Below, one piece after another: positions 1 to 6,056 of a stretch of DNA of 6,298 nt. Location of the stretch: contig CALFIV010000335.1 of the NCBI GenBank assembly GCA_937877295.1, positions 1-6,298 of the forward strand, in the 5' to 3' direction. Numbering within the stretch: position 1 is the first letter of the stretch; the number at the start of each line of letters is the position of its first letter. The translations under genes were made by a program, and so were the position numbers. This DNA is from an uncultured Clostridia bacterium. GTDB taxonomy: Bacteria > Bacillota_A > Clostridia > Christensenellales > CAG-138. The notes beneath the pieces were generated by a model that was not told where the DNA came from, searched no databases, and was given only the letters and a program-made list of their open reading frames with translations.

Positions 1-357
1 AATACCACAAAATTCTGGTATTATGAGGTGTCCGCTAATTTCGGTCAGGATCTGAGAAATCTGTGGTTCAACGACGCTCTTGACCGACCGCTGAGGAAAG
101 ACAGTAACGGCGACGATACCCAGAGAATCTATTTCGGAAGCTGGGCAGTCGAAAAAGGCTCGGATTACTGGGATACGGAGGACGACGTTACCGATCGTAC
201 CAACTACACCATCAAGGGTCGCTTTGACAGACTCTATGACGAGATATTGATAAAGGAAAGCTGGCTCAACAGCCATCCGACCATGAACCCTTGTGAGCTC
301 CACTTCATCGCCTCATGGGACAATACAGGCACGATCGGCGGCAGCGGATCGCCGTAG
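1..357 (+). CDS. Unrecognised protein fragment, open at the left edge and cut by the junction with polC
   Basis: Frame 1 is open from base 1 with no stop until TAG at 355-357, giving 118 sense codons; the true start lies outside the window, and the GTG at 28 is only an internal possibility. The authentic part probably ends near 320-330, because the last eight or so codons are polC DNA read on the wrong strand. The roughly 108 authentic residues are rich in Asp, Asn, Tyr and Trp (six Trp, in contexts such as KFWYY, NLWFN, GSWAV, DYWDT, ESWLN and ASWDN) with a single Cys. There is no visible signal peptide, membrane segment, transposase motif or nucleotide-binding motif. GC is about 49% by hand count and arginine is often AGA or AGG, unlike the neighbouring genes. 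The composition would suit a beta-rich extracellular or surface protein, but that is a guess and I assign no function. That it codes on this strand is fairly likely; its identity is unknown. Confidence 0.5.
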   Translation, partial: NTTKFWYYEVSANFGQDLRNLWFNDALDRPLRKDSNGDDTQRIYFGSWAVEKGSDYWDTEDDVTDRTNYTIKGRFDRLYDEILIKESWLNSHPTMNPCELHFIASWDNTGTIGGSGSP

Positions 358-2525
358 ATCTCATGCGCGCGGGTGATCGCCGTGTTTTTGAGCTCCTCCT
401 CCGCGTTTTCGATCATCGGCGAATGCGTGCCGTCCGGAAACGGCTTCAGCGTATCGCACTGATCCGCAATGCGGTTCGGCACGTCGATGACGACCTCGTG
501 CGCCTTCTCCGGTCCGAGATATGAAAACTCCTCCAGCATGTCCGCGGTCGTCTTGAAGTACAGCGGCGCTTGCTCAATGGCGTCGGCAAAGCCCAGCTTG
601 CTCATCAGGATCGCGCGGTAGATCGCGTCGGTCGGCTCGAGAAAATGCACGTCTCCGGTCGCCGCCACAGGCTTATGCATCTGTTCGCCCAAAGCGACGA
701 TTCTGCGGTTTAAGTCGCGTAAGCCCTCATCGTCCGCAACGCGGCCCTCGCGCTTTAAGAACGCGTTATTACCGATCGGCTGGATCTCAAAATAATCGTA
801 GAACGACGCGATCGCTTCGATCTTCTCCTGTGGTTCGTCATTCAGAACCGCACGAAACAACTCGCCCGCCTCGCAGGCCGAGCCGACGATCAGGTCGCTT
901 CTGTAGAGCATCAGCAGCGATTTCGGAATCTGTGGACGAACGTGCAGATAGTCGAGATGTGCATAGCTCACGAGCTTGTACAGATCCTTCATGCCCTTCT
1001 GCGTCTTTGCGAGCAGAATGATATGGTTGGTCGTGCGTTTTTCCTTGGAAACGCGCTTGTGATACGCCTCCTCCGCGTTCGGAATGACCGGCAGCTTATA
1101 AACGCCGCGGTCCTTCATCATATCGAGAAACCGCAGCAGAATCTGGGCGCAGGTGTTGGCGTCGTCGTCCGCGCGGTGATGGCTTCCCATGTCGATTTGA
1201 AAATACTCCGAGATCGTGTCGAGCTTATGGTTTTCAAGCACGTCACGCAGCAGGTAGCGCGAAAGCATCAGCGTATCGGCATACGGCATCGGAAAATGAA
1301 TGCCGAACCGCTCGCCGTGGCGGGTGATGAATCCGGTGTCAAACGCAGCGTTATGCGCAACGAGCGTGCTGCCCTCCGCAAAACTGCGGAAGCGTTCCAA
1401 AACCTCACGTGTGGACGGCGCGCCTTCAAGCATCGATTGCGTGATGCCGGTAAGCTTGGTGATTTCGCTCGGGATGACGACGCCGTCGTCGATAAACGAC
1501 TGGAACGTATCGACCACTTTACCGCCGCAAAGACGCACCGCGCCGATCTCGATGATATCGCTGCTTTCGGCCTTCAAGCCTGTTGTTTCGATGTCGAATA
1601 CCGTAAAATCGCCGCTCGTCTCGATCGCTTCGCAATCGGGGATCAGATAGCCCTCGACGCCGAAAATCGCTTTAACGCCGGTTTTCGCCGAAGCCTTTGC
1701 AGCCTCTGGGAACGCCTGCACGACGCCGTGATCGGTGATAGCCAACGCCTTGTGCCCCCAGCGCTTTGCGGTGCGAAACGCTTCGGTCAGGTTGGTGATG
1801 CCGTCCATGGTCGACATGCGCGAGTGCAGATGCAGCTCCACGCGTTTCTCCTCCGCTTCATCCGAGCGGAACGCACGCGCTGTAAGCTGGACCGTGTCGA
1901 CATAAATCTGCCGCTCGCCCGTCTTTTTCACGGTACGGCATACGCCCTTGACGCGCAGGTCCTTTTCGCCCTTCTGCGCCTCGGAAAGCCAATAGAGAAA
2001 GCGCTGTGCCTGCCATTCCTCCTGAAAGCTTGCGGTACAGTAGATCGAATCATTGAGGTCAGTGACGTTGAACAGCGCGCGGCAGTTGGGGCGCTTGACG
2101 CGCTGCGACCAGTCGTCGCGCAGCTCCGTCGATATGACGCGTCCCGTAAAGACCTCCGCCGCGCCGTTTTCGGGATCGAGCTCGCAGATCGTCACGTCCT
2201 CCGCCGTCTGCGGAATCGGACGTCCGTAGAGCACGCCGTTTTCGGGGATCGGCGCTTCGACCTCGTTCTTTTTCTGCTTCGGCGCGCTTGTATGCACAGG
2301 CTCGGGCTTCGTTTCGGTGTACGAAAAAGAAACCGTATACGCCGGGATCAGCGCACGGATCTGCTGCTCCCAAAGGGCTGTCGCCGCATCGGAAGCAAGG
2401 CGCGGGTTGCGTTCGGCTTCCACAAGAAGCGTTCCGCTTTCGCGCGTCAAAGAAACCGACCGGATCAACAGAGCCGCCGGATCGACGCGCGCCGCATCGT
2501 ATGCTGCTTTGAGTTCTTCTTTCAT
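234..2525 (-). CDS. polC: DNA polymerase III PolC, N-terminal half only (truncated at the 3' end)
   Basis: PolC is the replicative DNA polymerase of Bacillota, with a PHP domain and a DEDDh proofreading exonuclease inside the chain. Numbering from ATG 2525, the order is: a short N-terminal domain (about 1-70); a Pro/Lys/Glu-rich linker (about 71-98); an OB-fold (about 123-215); the first PHP segment with HLH at 232-234 and TDH at 264-266; the exonuclease (about 306-470) with D311 and E313 in FDIETTG, D396 in AHNAAFD, and H450/D455 in HRADDDA; then the second PHP segment with SACEAGE near 549 and GDVHF near 624. All visible catalytic residues are intact. The authentic sequence ends after IYGDPLPPIV at about residue 732, just as the polymerase core should begin, so palm, fingers, thumb and C-terminal domains are missing. 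Family members are about 1,400 residues or more. The final ~31 codons (237-329) are foreign. ATG 2525 is preferred to the upstream ATGs at 2543 and 2591 because AAAGGGG lies four bases before it. As read here, the product could proofread but not polymerise. Confidence 0.9.
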   Translation of the reverse strand: MKEELKAAYDAARVDPAALLIRSVSLTRESGTLLVEAERNPRLASDAATALWEQQIRALIPAYTVSFSYTETKPEPVHTSAPKQKKNEVEAPIPENGVLYGRPIPQTAEDVTICELDPENGAAEVFTGRVISTELRDDWSQRVKRPNCRALFNVTDLNDSIYCTASFQEEWQAQRFLYWLSEAQKGEKDLRVKGVCRTVKKTGERQIYVDTVQLTARAFRSDEAEEKRVELHLHSRMSTMDGITNLTEAFRTAKRWGHKALAITDHGVVQAFPEAAKASAKTGVKAIFGVEGYLIPDCEAIETSGDFTVFDIETTGLKAESSDIIEIGAVRLCGGKVVDTFQSFIDDGVVIPSEITKLTGITQSMLEGAPSTREVLERFRSFAEGSTLVAHNAAFDTGFITRHGERFGIHFPMPYADTLMLSRYLLRDVLENHKLDTISEYFQIDMGSHHRADDDANTCAQILLRFLDMMKDRGVYKLPVIPNAEEAYHKRVSKEKRTTNHIILLAKTQKGMKDLYKLVSYAHLDYLHVRPQIPKSLLMLYRSDLIVGSACEAGELFRAVLNDEPQEKIEAIASFYDYFEIQPIGNNAFLKREGRVADDEGLRDLNRRIVALGEQMHKPVAATGDVHFLEPTDAIYRAILMSKLGFADAIEQAPLYFKTTADMLEEFSYLGPEKAHEVVIDVPNRIADQCDTLKPFPDGTHSPMIENAEEELKNTAITRAHEIYGDPLPPIVPVLSHEAMKWSSQGFMVGWLLSQLSFINISS
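318..334. other. Breakpoint: foreign DNA joined to truncated polC
   Basis: Reading leftwards on the minus strand, the PolC frame follows the family up to the motif IYGDPLPPIV, whose last two codons (ATC GTG) fall at 330-335. The family normally continues with a charged helix and then the polymerase core. Here the frame instead gives PVLSHEAMKW and reaches a stop at 234-236, with no resemblance to PolC. Composition and codon use change at the same place. No terminal inverted repeat, target-site duplication or integrase/transposase end is visible beside the join. The exact base cannot be fixed without an intact relative. A chimeric assembly, a rearrangement or an insertion boundary are all possible; I favour a chimera. 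Confidence 0.7.
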
Positions 2526-2536
2526 GATGCCCCTTT
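2526..2536 (-). promoter_or_regulatory. Ribosome binding site that sets the polC start
   Basis: On the minus strand AAAGGGG occupies 2536-2530, followed by CATC and the ATG at 2525. The match to the Shine-Dalgarno core is partial and the spacing of four bases is short, but it is the only purine-rich stretch near any of the in-frame ATGs. The ATG at 2543 follows the pyrimidine-rich arm of a hairpin. The ATG at 2591 lies inside the inverted-repeat element, and the residues it would add do not resemble PolC. Confidence 0.55.
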
Positions 2537-2545
2537 GACGCATGC

Positions 2546-2564
2546 GGGCGGATGCGATCCGCCC
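2546..2564 (-). other. Perfect 8-bp GC-rich hairpin in the polC leader
   Basis: GGGCGGAT at 2546-2553 and ATCCGCCC at 2557-2564 are exact reverse complements separated by three bases. On the transcribed (minus) strand the hairpin ends 20 bases before the polC ATG and about 9 bases before the Shine-Dalgarno. No T-run follows on either strand close enough for an ordinary intrinsic terminator. It may influence ribosome access to polC or protect the RNA; that role is inference from position only. Confidence 0.5.
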
Positions 2565-2575
2565 TGCTGCAACAT

Positions 2576-2604
2576 ATTTTACGGGTGTCATTTTGAGGAG
2601 GCAA
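2576..2604 (-). promoter_or_regulatory. Possible sigma-A-type promoter for polC, partly inside the repeat
   Basis: On the minus strand TTGCCT (2604-2599) and TAAAAT (2581-2576) are separated by exactly 17 bases. They match the consensus TTGACA/TATAAT at 4 of 6 and 5 of 6 positions. Transcription would start near 2570, giving a leader of about 45 bases that contains the GC hairpin and the polC Shine-Dalgarno. The -35 lies in the part of the left repeat arm that differs from the right arm. Matches of this quality occur by chance, so this is tentative; polC may simply be read through from ispG. Confidence 0.3.
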
Positions 2605-2680
2605 TGCCGACGAAGAATCCCTGAACGCTGTATGCTTCTTCGCTCTGAGATCCTTCGTCGCTTCTCTCCTCAGGATGACA
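2586..2680. repeat. Dispersed imperfect inverted-repeat element (about 95 bp) between ispG and polC
   Basis: The left arm from 2586 begins TGTCATTTTGAGGAG. The reverse complement of the right arm from 2680 begins TGTCATCCTGAGGAG. Further in, both arms share CGACGAAG (2608-2615, and as its complement at 2653-2660), followed by near-identical AATC/GATC blocks. Arms of about 36 bases therefore flank a loop of about 20 bases. The element starts four bases after the ispG stop and ends 61 bases before the polC ATG. I recognise the motif from memory as a repeat scattered through intergenic spaces of many bacterial genomes: read on the minus strand it gives CHPEERSDEGS, a common spurious hypothetical peptide. 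It carries no gene of its own, so it is either a non-autonomous mobile repeat or a repetitive palindrome. In the operon transcript it can fold into a long stem with internal mismatches. Confidence 0.75.
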
Positions 2681-2684
2681 TGTT

Positions 2685-3749
2685 TCAGACTGTAATACGG
2701 TTCTGTCCTTCCAAAATCGCGTTGGCTTCGTCCACCAGACGCCGTAAAATCTCCTCATACGCGCCGTGTCCGACAATCTCGCCTTTTCGGATCAGCACGC
2801 CGTTGCCGTCGCCGAACGCCACGCCGAGGTCTGCTTCTCTGGCTTCGCCCGGGCCGTTGACCGCGCAGCCCATGACCGCGATCTTCAGATAGCCCTTGTT
2901 GTGCAGCACATGCGCATTGACGTATGCGGCCGCCTGCTCGACGTCACAGCGCGTGCGTCCGCAGGTCGGGCATGAAACGATCTCCACATCGTCCCTGCGA
3001 AGTCCGCATGCGCGGAGAATCGAAAGCGCGGTTTCCACCTCGCGAACCGGATCGCCGGTCAGGGATACGCGCATCGTGTCGCCGATGCCCTGTAAAAGCA
3101 ACGCGCCCAAGCCTGCCGCCGATTTGACGATGCCGGTCTCGATCGGACCTGTCTCGGTGATGCCGATGTGCAGCGGATAGTCCATTCTCGCCTGCGCCAT
3201 GCGGTAGCTGAGCACAGTTTCGGAAACGGTCGTGCATTTCAGGGAAATGACGATATCGTCGAATCCGCAGTCTTCAAGCAGCTTTGCGTGCCCCATCGCG
3301 CTGCGGCACATAGCCTCCGCCGGATTTTCGCGATACAGCGGCAAAAACTGCTTTTCAATCGAGCCGCCGTTGATGCCGATGCGAATCGGCACCCGGTGCG
3401 TCTTGCAGCAATCCGCCACCTTGCGCACGCGATCGGCCGAGCCGATGTTGCCCGGGTTGATGCGCAGCTTGTCCACACCGTTTTCGACGGCTTGGATCGC
3501 AAGGCGATAGTTGAAATGCACGTCGGCGACCAGCGGAATGTGGATCTGCGCCTTGATCGGTTTGATCGCTTCGGCCGCCGCTTCGTCAAAGACCGCCACG
3601 CGGATGATCTCACAGCCCGCGTCCTCGAGGCGCAGAATCTGCCCGACCGTCGCATCCACGTCACGCGTGTCGGTGTTGCACATGGATTGTACGCTCACCG
3701 GCGCGCCGCCGCCGATCTGCACGTTTCCGACCTTGACAAAATCCGCCAT
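2685..3749 (-). CDS. ispG: 4-hydroxy-3-methylbut-2-enyl diphosphate synthase (flavodoxin/ferredoxin-dependent)
   Basis: IspG (GcpE) converts methylerythritol cyclodiphosphate to HMBPP, the penultimate MEP-pathway step, using a [4Fe-4S] cluster in the cytosol. The 354-residue product matches the usual length of the compact bacterial form (about 350-380). Residues 1-245 form the TIM-barrel part, with PVSVQSM near 17-23, VADVHFNYRLA near 74-84, KLRINPGNIG near 94-103 and GIGDTMRVSLTGDP near 221-234. The C-terminal part holds the cluster ligands C260 and C263 in SCPTCGRT and C295 in GCAVNGPGEA, followed by the catalytic glutamate E302, so all key residues are present. Two adjacent in-frame ATGs (3752 and 3749) are available. 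I chose 3749 because GGAGG at 3760-3756 is six bases away from it and only three from the other. The gene follows rseP with essentially no gap and precedes the repeat-bearing spacer before polC. Confidence 0.96.
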   Translation of the reverse strand: MADFVKVGNVQIGGGAPVSVQSMCNTDTRDVDATVGQILRLEDAGCEIIRVAVFDEAAAEAIKPIKAQIHIPLVADVHFNYRLAIQAVENGVDKLRINPGNIGSADRVRKVADCCKTHRVPIRIGINGGSIEKQFLPLYRENPAEAMCRSAMGHAKLLEDCGFDDIVISLKCTTVSETVLSYRMAQARMDYPLHIGITETGPIETGIVKSAAGLGALLLQGIGDTMRVSLTGDPVREVETALSILRACGLRRDDVEIVSCPTCGRTRCDVEQAAAYVNAHVLHNKGYLKIAVMGCAVNGPGEAREADLGVAFGDGNGVLIRKGEIVGHGAYEEILRRLVDEANAILEGQNRITV

Positions 3750-3760
3750 CATTAACCTCC
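3747..3760 (-). promoter_or_regulatory. Coupled stop/start between rseP and ispG with embedded ribosome binding site
   Basis: On the minus strand the last rseP codons GGA GGT TAA form a strong Shine-Dalgarno (GGAGG, 3760-3756), and the stop runs directly into two in-frame starts, TAATGATG. Using the first ATG would overlap the stop by one base; using the second leaves a two-base gap. The arrangement implies that ribosomes finishing rseP can restart at once on ispG, so the two proteins are probably made at linked levels. Confidence 0.7.
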
Positions 3761-4897
3761 GAAGCAGCGCATAACGTCGCTGACCAGCAATGCCGCCATC
3801 AGCAGCAGAAGGAGTACCATGCCGATCAGATGCACAATGCCTTCCTTCTCGGGTGGCACGGGTTTTCTGCGAATCATTTCGAGGATGATGAAGATCAACC
3901 GACCGCCGTCCAGCGCGGGCAGTGGGAACAGATTGACGATGCCGAGGTTTACCGCGATCAGCGCGATAAACCACAAAAACGTATACGCCGCATCGGCAGC
4001 CGTTCTTGCTTCGGCAACCTCTTCGGAAACGATCTGCACCGTGCCGAAGATGCCCGTCATGTCGCGGAAGCTCGCCTGCCCCGTGATGATCATGCCGAGC
4101 GACTGATACACAAGCTTGCCGAGATCCCACGTTTCGGGAAACGCCTGAACCGCCGCCGTCAAAACGTTGTAGGTGCGCTCCGTCGCCGTATGCGGCACGC
4201 GCGCGACATTGACCTGAATCACCTTCCTGCCGGTCTTCTGATCAAGTGCAAGCTCGTCGACGGAAAGCGTCACTTCCTCGCCGCCGATTGCCAGATTCTG
4301 CGTGATCGTTTTGTCGCCGTCCTGTTCGACTGCGTACTTTCGCTCTGCGCCGCGCAGCACCGTGACCGTATTGTCGAGCATGCCGGTCTTCTTCATGATC
4401 GCATCGAACTCCGTGAAGTTTGCAAACCGCTCGCCGTTGAGCGCGATCAGAATATCGCCTTCCTCGACGCCTGCCCGTTCGGCAGGGCCGCCGGCTTCCA
4501 CACTCTGCACCAAGACAAACTCCGCATCGCTCGCATAATACGACCCGAACGCAAGCAGCATGGCAAAGCACAGCACCGTGCAGGTCAGGATGTTCGTCAA
4601 AGGTCCTGCAAGCACGACAAGGAAGCGCTTCCACGCGGGCTTTGAATTGAAGCAGCGGTCGTCCTGCACCTCCTGATCCTCGCCGTAGAAGCGGCAGGAA
4701 CCGCCGATCGGCAGCGCGCGCAGCGTGAACTCCGTCTCCTTGCCCTTGATACCGAACAGCTTCGGCCCGAGCCCGATCGAAAATTCCACAATCGTGAAGC
4801 CGAGCCACTTGCCCATGAGGTAGTGTCCGAGCTCATGCGTGACGACGAGTACGGATATCCCCAGAATGACCAGTAAAATGTACCAAACTGTGTTCAT
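3752..4897 (-). CDS. rseP: Site-2 intramembrane zinc metalloprotease, RseP/RasP family
   Basis: This is an M50-family intramembrane protease that cuts transmembrane segments of substrates such as anti-sigma factors and leftover signal peptides. The 381-residue product has a first membrane helix (about 4-26) containing the zinc-binding HELGH at 21-25. A second membrane region follows (about 90-118) with AGPLTN near 97-102, then an extracytoplasmic PDZ domain (about 125-185, with AGVEEGDIL and LNG). A helix at about 305-325 leads into FPLPALDGG, whose D330 is the third zinc ligand, and there is a final helix at about 354-374. It is somewhat shorter than the B. subtilis protein (about 420) but has one PDZ domain and all catalytic residues. 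AAGGA at 4908-4904, overlapping the dxr stop, is six bases before the ATG and supports the start. The family lies in this cluster in many Bacillota. Substrates cannot be told from the sequence; no sigma or anti-sigma gene is nearby. Confidence 0.95.
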   Translation of the reverse strand: MNTVWYILLVILGISVLVVTHELGHYLMGKWLGFTIVEFSIGLGPKLFGIKGKETEFTLRALPIGGSCRFYGEDQEVQDDRCFNSKPAWKRFLVVLAGPLTNILTCTVLCFAMLLAFGSYYASDAEFVLVQSVEAGGPAERAGVEEGDILIALNGERFANFTEFDAIMKKTGMLDNTVTVLRGAERKYAVEQDGDKTITQNLAIGGEEVTLSVDELALDQKTGRKVIQVNVARVPHTATERTYNVLTAAVQAFPETWDLGKLVYQSLGMIITGQASFRDMTGIFGTVQIVSEEVAEARTAADAAYTFLWFIALIAVNLGIVNLFPLPALDGGRLIFIILEMIRRKPVPPEKEGIVHLIGMVLLLLLMAALLVSDVMRCFGG

Positions 4898-4906
4898 ATT
4901 GTTTCC

Positions 4907-6055
4907 TTAACCTTTGTGTTTGCAAATGAATGCATCCGCCGCTTCGCGCGCTTCCGTATCGGCGCGCGCAATCGCCTCGATCGTGTCAGCCGGACGGTTT
5001 TTGACCGTGTTCAGCGCAAATTCCACGCAGCCCTCGATGTCCGAAAACGCGAGCTGCCCCGCAAAATAGCCTTCCGCCGCACGCTCGTTCGCGCCGTTGT
5101 AGACCGTCGGCAAAATGCCGTCCGCTCTGAGCGCGTCGTATGCCATGCGCACCGCGCGGAAGCGGCCGAGCTCCACGGGATAAAACTCCAGCGGATGATT
5201 GAGATCGAGCTTCAGCGGCTCGCACAGACTCTCGAAGCGCTGCGGATACGTCAGCGCATACTGGATCGGCAGGCGCATATCGGGCTTCGAAAGGTTTGCC
5301 ATGACCGTACCGTCGCGATACTCCACCATGCTGTGCACGATCGACTGTGGATGGATCAGCACCGAAATATGATCCGCGTCAAAGTGAAACAGGCGGCTCG
5401 CCTCCATGATCTCAAGGCCCTTGTTGAAGAGCGTCGCCGAATCGAGCGTGATCTTTTTGCCCATCTTCCACGTCGGATGGTTCAGAGCTTCGGACAGCGA
5501 AACGGTTTTCAGTTCTTCGCGCGTTTTGCGGAAGAACGGTCCGCCCGACGCCGTCAGGATCAGGCGTCGGACCTCCTCGCGGCTGCCGTTTTGCAGCGCC
5601 TGAAAAATCGCGCTCTGCTCGCTGTCGATTGGGATCAGCTCCGCGCCGTACTTTTTCAACGCCGCGTCGACCAGCGCGCCGCCGCAGACGAGGCTTTCCT
5701 TATTCGCGATCGCAATGCGTCTGCCGTGCTCAATGGCCCGCAACAGCGGCTTGAGCGCTGCGTAACCGGAGATAGCAAGCACGGTGACGTCCGCGTCGGC
5801 TTCCGCCGCCAGACGCTCCGCTGCATCCTCGCCTGTCAATATGACCGTACCGGTGGGCAGACAGTCCGGATCGAGCGGCGCGCGCGACGCGACAAAGCGC
5901 GGCTTGCATTCGTTTGCCTGCGCGTAAAGCGTCCGCGCATCGTTTCCGCAGCTGAGCCCCAGCACCGAAAAGCGATCGCTGTGCTTTTTCAGCACCTCGA
6001 CCGTCTGTTTGCCGATCGAGCCGGTGCAGCCGAGCAAGAGTACCGATTGTTTCAT
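4907..6055 (-). CDS. dxr: 1-deoxy-D-xylulose 5-phosphate reductoisomerase
   Basis: Dxr (IspC) rearranges and reduces DXP to methylerythritol 4-phosphate with NADPH and a divalent metal; it is the first committed MEP-pathway step and acts in the cytosol. The 382 residues are normal for the family. The N-terminal Rossmann part has the NADPH motif GCTGSIG (9-15) and AIANKESLV (115-123). The catalytic part has IDSEQSA with metal ligands D144 and E146, LTASGGPF (167-174), NHPTWKMGKKITLDSATL with the flexible loop, and E215 in KGLEIMEA as the third ligand. IHPQSIVHSMVE follows near 234-245, and the C-terminal helical domain carries NGANERAAE near 320. The start is one base after the uppS stop, with GGAG at 6068-6065 nine bases upstream inside uppS, indicating translation coupled to uppS. 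In many Bacillota cdsA lies between these two genes; here it does not. Confidence 0.97.
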   Translation of the reverse strand: MKQSVLLLGCTGSIGKQTVEVLKKHSDRFSVLGLSCGNDARTLYAQANECKPRFVASRAPLDPDCLPTGTVILTGEDAAERLAAEADADVTVLAISGYAALKPLLRAIEHGRRIAIANKESLVCGGALVDAALKKYGAELIPIDSEQSAIFQALQNGSREEVRRLILTASGGPFFRKTREELKTVSLSEALNHPTWKMGKKITLDSATLFNKGLEIMEASRLFHFDADHISVLIHPQSIVHSMVEYRDGTVMANLSKPDMRLPIQYALTYPQRFESLCEPLKLDLNHPLEFYPVELGRFRAVRMAYDALRADGILPTVYNGANERAAEGYFAGQLAFSDIEGCVEFALNTVKNRPADTIEAIARADTEAREAADAFICKHKG

Positions 6056-6056
6056 T

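Noticed and set aside
1..330. Insertion sequence or phage end inserted into polC
   Set aside because: There is no terminal inverted repeat, transposase or integrase motif, or duplicated target at the join, and the open frame runs straight into polC DNA instead of ending before an element terminus. It cannot be fully excluded because the left side is outside the window.
2546..2564. Intrinsic terminator between ispG and polC
   Set aside because: The stem is good, but no T-run follows it directly on either strand, and on the minus strand the polC ribosome binding site comes next.
2526..2591. Upstream start for polC at 2591
   Set aside because: The extra 22 residues come from the repeat element and the hairpin, have no ribosome binding site and do not resemble the PolC N-terminus.
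942..2624. 560-codon plus-strand open frame opposite polC
   Set aside because: It lies wholly antisense to a polC frame with intact PHP and exonuclease motifs. Its product is Arg/Ala/His-rich with no recognisable domain, which is typical of the shadow frame of a GC-rich gene.
2588..2776. 62-residue minus-strand frame ending in the repeat
   Set aside because: It reads the ispG 3' end out of frame and then the repeat (CHPEERSDEGS). This is a common spurious annotation, not a gene.
3750..4130. ispG frame extended upstream to 4130 (481 residues)
   Set aside because: The added 126 or so residues are rseP read in another frame. The family start and a good Shine-Dalgarno place the start at 3749.
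6011..6031. Cys in the Dxr nucleotide-binding motif (GCTGSIG)
   Set aside because: The usual form has Ser or Ala at this position. Such small-residue variation occurs in the family and all metal and substrate residues are intact, so no loss of function is implied.
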